Source: Bacteroidaceae bacterium
GTDB taxonomy: Bacteria > Bacteroidota > Bacteroidia > Bacteroidales > Bacteroidaceae
Length of the DNA stretch: 8,980 bases
Direction of reading: 5' to 3'
Assembly (NCBI GenBank): GCA_017558165.1
Contig: JAFYWE010000221.1
Location: forward strand, 1 to 8,980
The translations under genes and the position numbers were made by a program. The notes under the pieces were generated by a model that had not been told where the DNA came from, ran no database searches, and saw only the letters and a list, made by a program, of their open reading frames with translations. This document shows positions 7,048 to 8,980 of the stretch, in pieces; positions within the stretch are counted from its first letter, which is position 1; every line of letters begins with the position of its first letter.

Positions 7048-7062
7048 GCGGCCACAGGCCGC
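7048..7062 (-). other. GC-rich intercistronic hairpin before maeB
   Basis: GCGGCC (7048-7053) pairs perfectly with GGCCGC (7057-7062) around a 3-base loop in the 41-bp gap between the DUF2400 gene and maeB, ending 17 bases before the maeB ATG. On the minus strand it is followed by AAAGCAAAATAAACGAA, not a T-run, so it is not a terminator. It could protect or process the upstream mRNA end, or influence access to the maeB start. Confidence 0.45.
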
Positions 7063-7071
7063 CATTTGTAT

Positions 7072-7851
7072 TTATTCTTCAGTCATTGTACCGATGAACG
7101 TGTCACCGGCCTCGCCCACGCCAAAAAGCGCGAAATCGTAACGGATGGGATCCTCGGGGCAGAGCTCACGTAACCTTGAGGTAAGCTCCTCTACCGTGCG
7201 GCGGTCGTTCTGCTTACGGGTCACCAACCCCAGAAGGCGTGCCGTGCGGGCAACGTGTACATCAACGGGGATCATCAGCTGCGAAGGGTGCACGCTATCC
7301 CAGATTCCAAGGTCAACGATGCCGTCCTTACGACAAAGCCAGCGCAACATCATGTGCATTCGCTTGCAGGCCGATGCCGGCTTTCCTTTTGCAGGAATGG
7401 GGTTGCTTATGTGGCGTGTTGACTCTCCGCCGTTCACCGCCGCGAACTCATTACGCAAGCGTTCTATTCCGTCCCAGGTCGAGCATCCTGCAAAGAGCGG
7501 TTCCATTGAACCGTATTTGGCAAAGACTTCCCTGAGTCCACGGCAGATATACTTGAAATCGGACGCAAAGAATGTGCGGTGTATGTTCATGCGGTCATCG
7601 AGTGACTCCCACTCGCCACCCATGACATATTCGTATGGGCGTGAATGCATGATCTCATTGAACATTCTGTTGCCGGAGCGCAGAATCATCTTGCGGTTGC
7701 CCCAGGCTATTATCGATGCCAGCAGGGCAACAATCTCCACATCCTCCTTTCGGCTGAATGAGTGCGGGAAACTTATGGGGTCGTTCTCAATGAACTGCGT
7801 ACAGTTGTACTGCGCGGCCTTCTCATCAAGAACAGCCTTTATGCGTTCCAT
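7072..7851 (-). CDS. DUF2400 / TIGR02757 family protein
   Basis: This 259-residue protein fits the TIGR02757 family (DUF2400) in length and motifs: ALLASIIAWGNRKMI (42-56), KRMHMMLRWLCRKDG followed by VDLGIWD (163-185), IPVDVHVARTARLLGL (194-209) and RYDFALFGVGE (237-247). The biochemical role of the family is not established as far as I know. The segment VDVHVARTARLLGL recalls the Asp-containing helix of HhH-GPD DNA glycosylases (VDTHVxR), so a DNA repair-like fold with Asp197 is possible; the helix-hairpin-helix loop is not obvious. The start lies three bases after the dapA stop, which indicates co-transcription and probably translational coupling. The functional link to lysine synthesis is unclear; the arrangement may be only positional. 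Confidence 0.88.
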   Translation of the reverse strand: MERIKAVLDEKAAQYNCTQFIENDPISFPHSFSRKEDVEIVALLASIIAWGNRKMILRSGNRMFNEIMHSRPYEYVMGGEWESLDDRMNIHRTFFASDFKYICRGLREVFAKYGSMEPLFAGCSTWDGIERLRNEFAAVNGGESTRHISNPIPAKGKPASACKRMHMMLRWLCRKDGIVDLGIWDSVHPSQLMIPVDVHVARTARLLGLVTRKQNDRRTVEELTSRLRELCPEDPIRYDFALFGVGEAGDTFIGTMTEE

Positions 7852-7854
7852 AAA

Positions 7855-8736
7855 TTATAGGAATGTTATCGCCTGCTGGAGGTCGCTGTATGTATCGTCG
7901 CATGCCGGTACAAGTGGCAGACGCAGGTTGTTATCGAGCAATCCGATAATCTCCATGAGAGCCTTGATACCGCTTGGGTTACCGTCAACGAAAATAAGCT
8001 GGAACAGCTCGTTCAGCTTTGCGTGCTGGTCACGCGCATCGCTCACACGACCCTCCTGCATTGCTCTCACGAGCCTTGTCATGAGTGTAGGGAATGCGTT
8101 ACCGAACACAGAGATAACGCCGACACCACCGGCTTCCATGATGTCGACGGTGAGTCCGTCGTCACCTGAGAACACGTCAAAGTGCGCAGGCTTCTTGGCA
8201 ATGAGTTCCTTTACCTGTGCAAGGTTGCCCGATGCGGCCTTGTAGCCAACGATATTAGGGCACTCGTTTGCCACACGCACCACTGTCGAAGGCAGGATGT
8301 TCACGCCTGTACGACCAGGAACGTTGTACATGTAGATTGGGAGATCGGTTGCATTGGCAATTGCCTTGTAGTGCTGGTAGATACCCTCCTGAACAGGCTT
8401 GTTGTAGTAAGGGGCTACAGAAAGGATTGCATCCACGCCTGTAAGGTCCTCGGTCTGCAGTTCGTTGATGACTGCACGGGTGCAGTTGCCACCGATACCG
8501 AGCATGATGGGCATGCGGCCGTCAACCTGTTTTATGATGCGCTTTCGGATCTCACGTTTCTCTTCAATTGTCAACGTTGGAGTCTCGGCGGTGGTACCCT
8601 GTACACAGAGGAATGAGGTACCGCAGTCAATGTGCATCTGTACCAGCTTTTCCAATGCGGCGTAATCCACCTCATCATTCTTTGTAAATGGCGTAACAAG
8701 CGCAACGCCCATACCAGTCAATCTTTTTCGCATCAT
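7855..8736 (-). CDS. dapA: 4-hydroxy-tetrahydrodipicolinate synthase
   Basis: DapA condenses pyruvate with L-aspartate 4-semialdehyde to give 4-hydroxy-tetrahydrodipicolinate, the first committed step to diaminopimelate and lysine; it is a cytoplasmic TIM-barrel class I aldolase. The 293 residues match the family. Aligned by eye with E. coli DapA, the triad is Thr48, Tyr111 and Tyr137, the substrate arginine is Arg142 (YNVPGRTG), and the Schiff-base lysine is Lys166 (GYKAASGN). Two motif changes stand out: GTTAE (47-51) instead of GTTGE, and Ala167 instead of the Glu that usually follows the lysine. At the allosteric lysine site, E. coli His53, His56 and Glu84 correspond to Ile57, Lys60 and Ala88, suggesting weak or no lysine feedback (inference). 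Two adjacent ATGs (8736 and 8733) could both serve as start; no Shine-Dalgarno sequence decides. It is the first gene of the cluster. Confidence 0.95.
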   Translation of the reverse strand: MMRKRLTGMGVALVTPFTKNDEVDYAALEKLVQMHIDCGTSFLCVQGTTAETPTLTIEEKREIRKRIIKQVDGRMPIMLGIGGNCTRAVINELQTEDLTGVDAILSVAPYYNKPVQEGIYQHYKAIANATDLPIYMYNVPGRTGVNILPSTVVRVANECPNIVGYKAASGNLAQVKELIAKKPAHFDVFSGDDGLTVDIMEAGGVGVISVFGNAFPTLMTRLVRAMQEGRVSDARDQHAKLNELFQLIFVDGNPSGIKALMEIIGLLDNNLRLPLVPACDDTYSDLQQAITFL

Positions 8737-8762
8737 AAATGTCTGTTTTAAATTTCGGAGTG

Positions 8763-8792
8763 CAAAATTACATCATTTTTTGCTATTTCAAG
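8763..8792 (-). promoter_or_regulatory. Probable dapA promoter, Bacteroidetes type
   Basis: On the minus strand TAATTTTG (complement of 8763-8770) is a full match to the Bacteroidetes -7 element TAnnTTTG. Upstream, after 18 bases, comes CTTG (complement of 8789-8792), close to the TTTG -33 element and its usual 19-21 spacing. The expected transcript start is roughly 20 bases before the dapA ATG. It would drive dapA, the DUF2400 gene and maeB. Confidence 0.6.
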
Positions 8793-8870
8793 GTATAAAA
8801 ACCATAATGTTATATTAATATTATATAATTTATGGCATTTTAGAAGTTGTTTAAATTTATGTCCTTGAAA

Positions 8871-8974
8871 TTTTTATAGAACTTTTTTAGAGTGTTTTTT
8901 TATTTTTCAAAGGCGCATAGCGGGCTATGTAACTGCGAAAAAGAGAAAAACAGGCAAAAAAGGGCATAAAAAGA
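8871..8974. repeat. Large symmetric imperfect palindrome upstream of dapA
   Basis: The sequence is symmetric about 8922.5. The inner stem is CATAGC/GCTATG (8916-8921 with 8924-8929, two-base centre). After a poorly paired 7-base section, 8894-8908 pairs with 8937-8951 at 13 of 15 positions, and T-rich 8883-8888 and 8871-8875 face A-rich 8957-8962 and 8970-8974. It lies about 100 bases upstream of the dapA promoter in a gene-free AT-rich region reaching the right edge. The GCATAGCGGGCTATGTAACT core looks like a dispersed Bacteroidales repeat rather than a gene-specific operator, but I cannot confirm this from one copy. Confidence 0.5.
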
Positions 8975-8980
8975 CAAGCA

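Noticed and set aside
7145..8245. A 366-codon plus-strand frame
   Set aside because: It lies antisense across dapA and the DUF2400 gene, both of which have clear family motifs. Its Ser/Arg-rich translation has no recognisable domain; it is a shadow frame.
1..8980. CRISPR array, tRNA, rRNA, integrase or phage genes
   Set aside because: No regularly spaced direct repeats, cloverleaf sequences, rRNA segments or recombinase motifs were seen on either strand.

Overview
This is a chromosomal window that looks like a member of the order Bacteroidales (Bacteroides/Prevotella-like). Evidence for this: starts preceded by A/T-rich leaders without Shine-Dalgarno sequences, a TAnnTTTG-type promoter element ahead of dapA, a DUF2400/TIGR02757 gene, an aspartate 4-decarboxylase, and intergenic repeats of a kind I associate with Bacteroidetes genomes. 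The genus cannot be fixed from the sequence alone.

Left half (about 1-2810), accessory in character: the AT-rich 3' end of an unrecognised gene runs in from the left edge. It is followed by a gene-poor stretch with a strong 14-bp hairpin (503-535), a small radical SAM protein (632-1321), a gene-free spacer with one copy of a short hairpin repeat, and an unrecognised 248-aa protein with an N-terminal membrane segment (1707-2453). Between that gene and aspD lies a 219-bp element (2483-2701) with long imperfect terminal inverted repeats, which resembles a MITE.

Right half (about 2808-8980), core metabolism: aspD (2808-4469, +) converges on the minus-strand cluster dapA - DUF2400 gene - maeB (8736 to 4751). 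The facing 3' ends are separated by two more copies of the hairpin repeat and a strong intrinsic terminator for maeB (4692-4730). dapA has a recognisable Bacteroidetes-type promoter. Its stop is three bases from the start of the DUF2400 gene, and maeB follows after 41 bases that contain a GC-rich hairpin. Upstream of dapA, at the right edge, is a large symmetric imperfect palindrome (8871-8974).

The recognised enzymes share pyruvate/aspartate chemistry. MaeB makes pyruvate from malate. DapA condenses pyruvate with aspartate semialdehyde as the first step of the lysine/diaminopimelate branch. AspD turns aspartate into alanine plus CO2, or transaminates it. No convincing new multi-gene system is visible. 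The points most worth a second look are the MITE-like element, the family of short hairpin repeats, the right-edge palindrome, and the unplaced radical SAM and membrane-anchored proteins.
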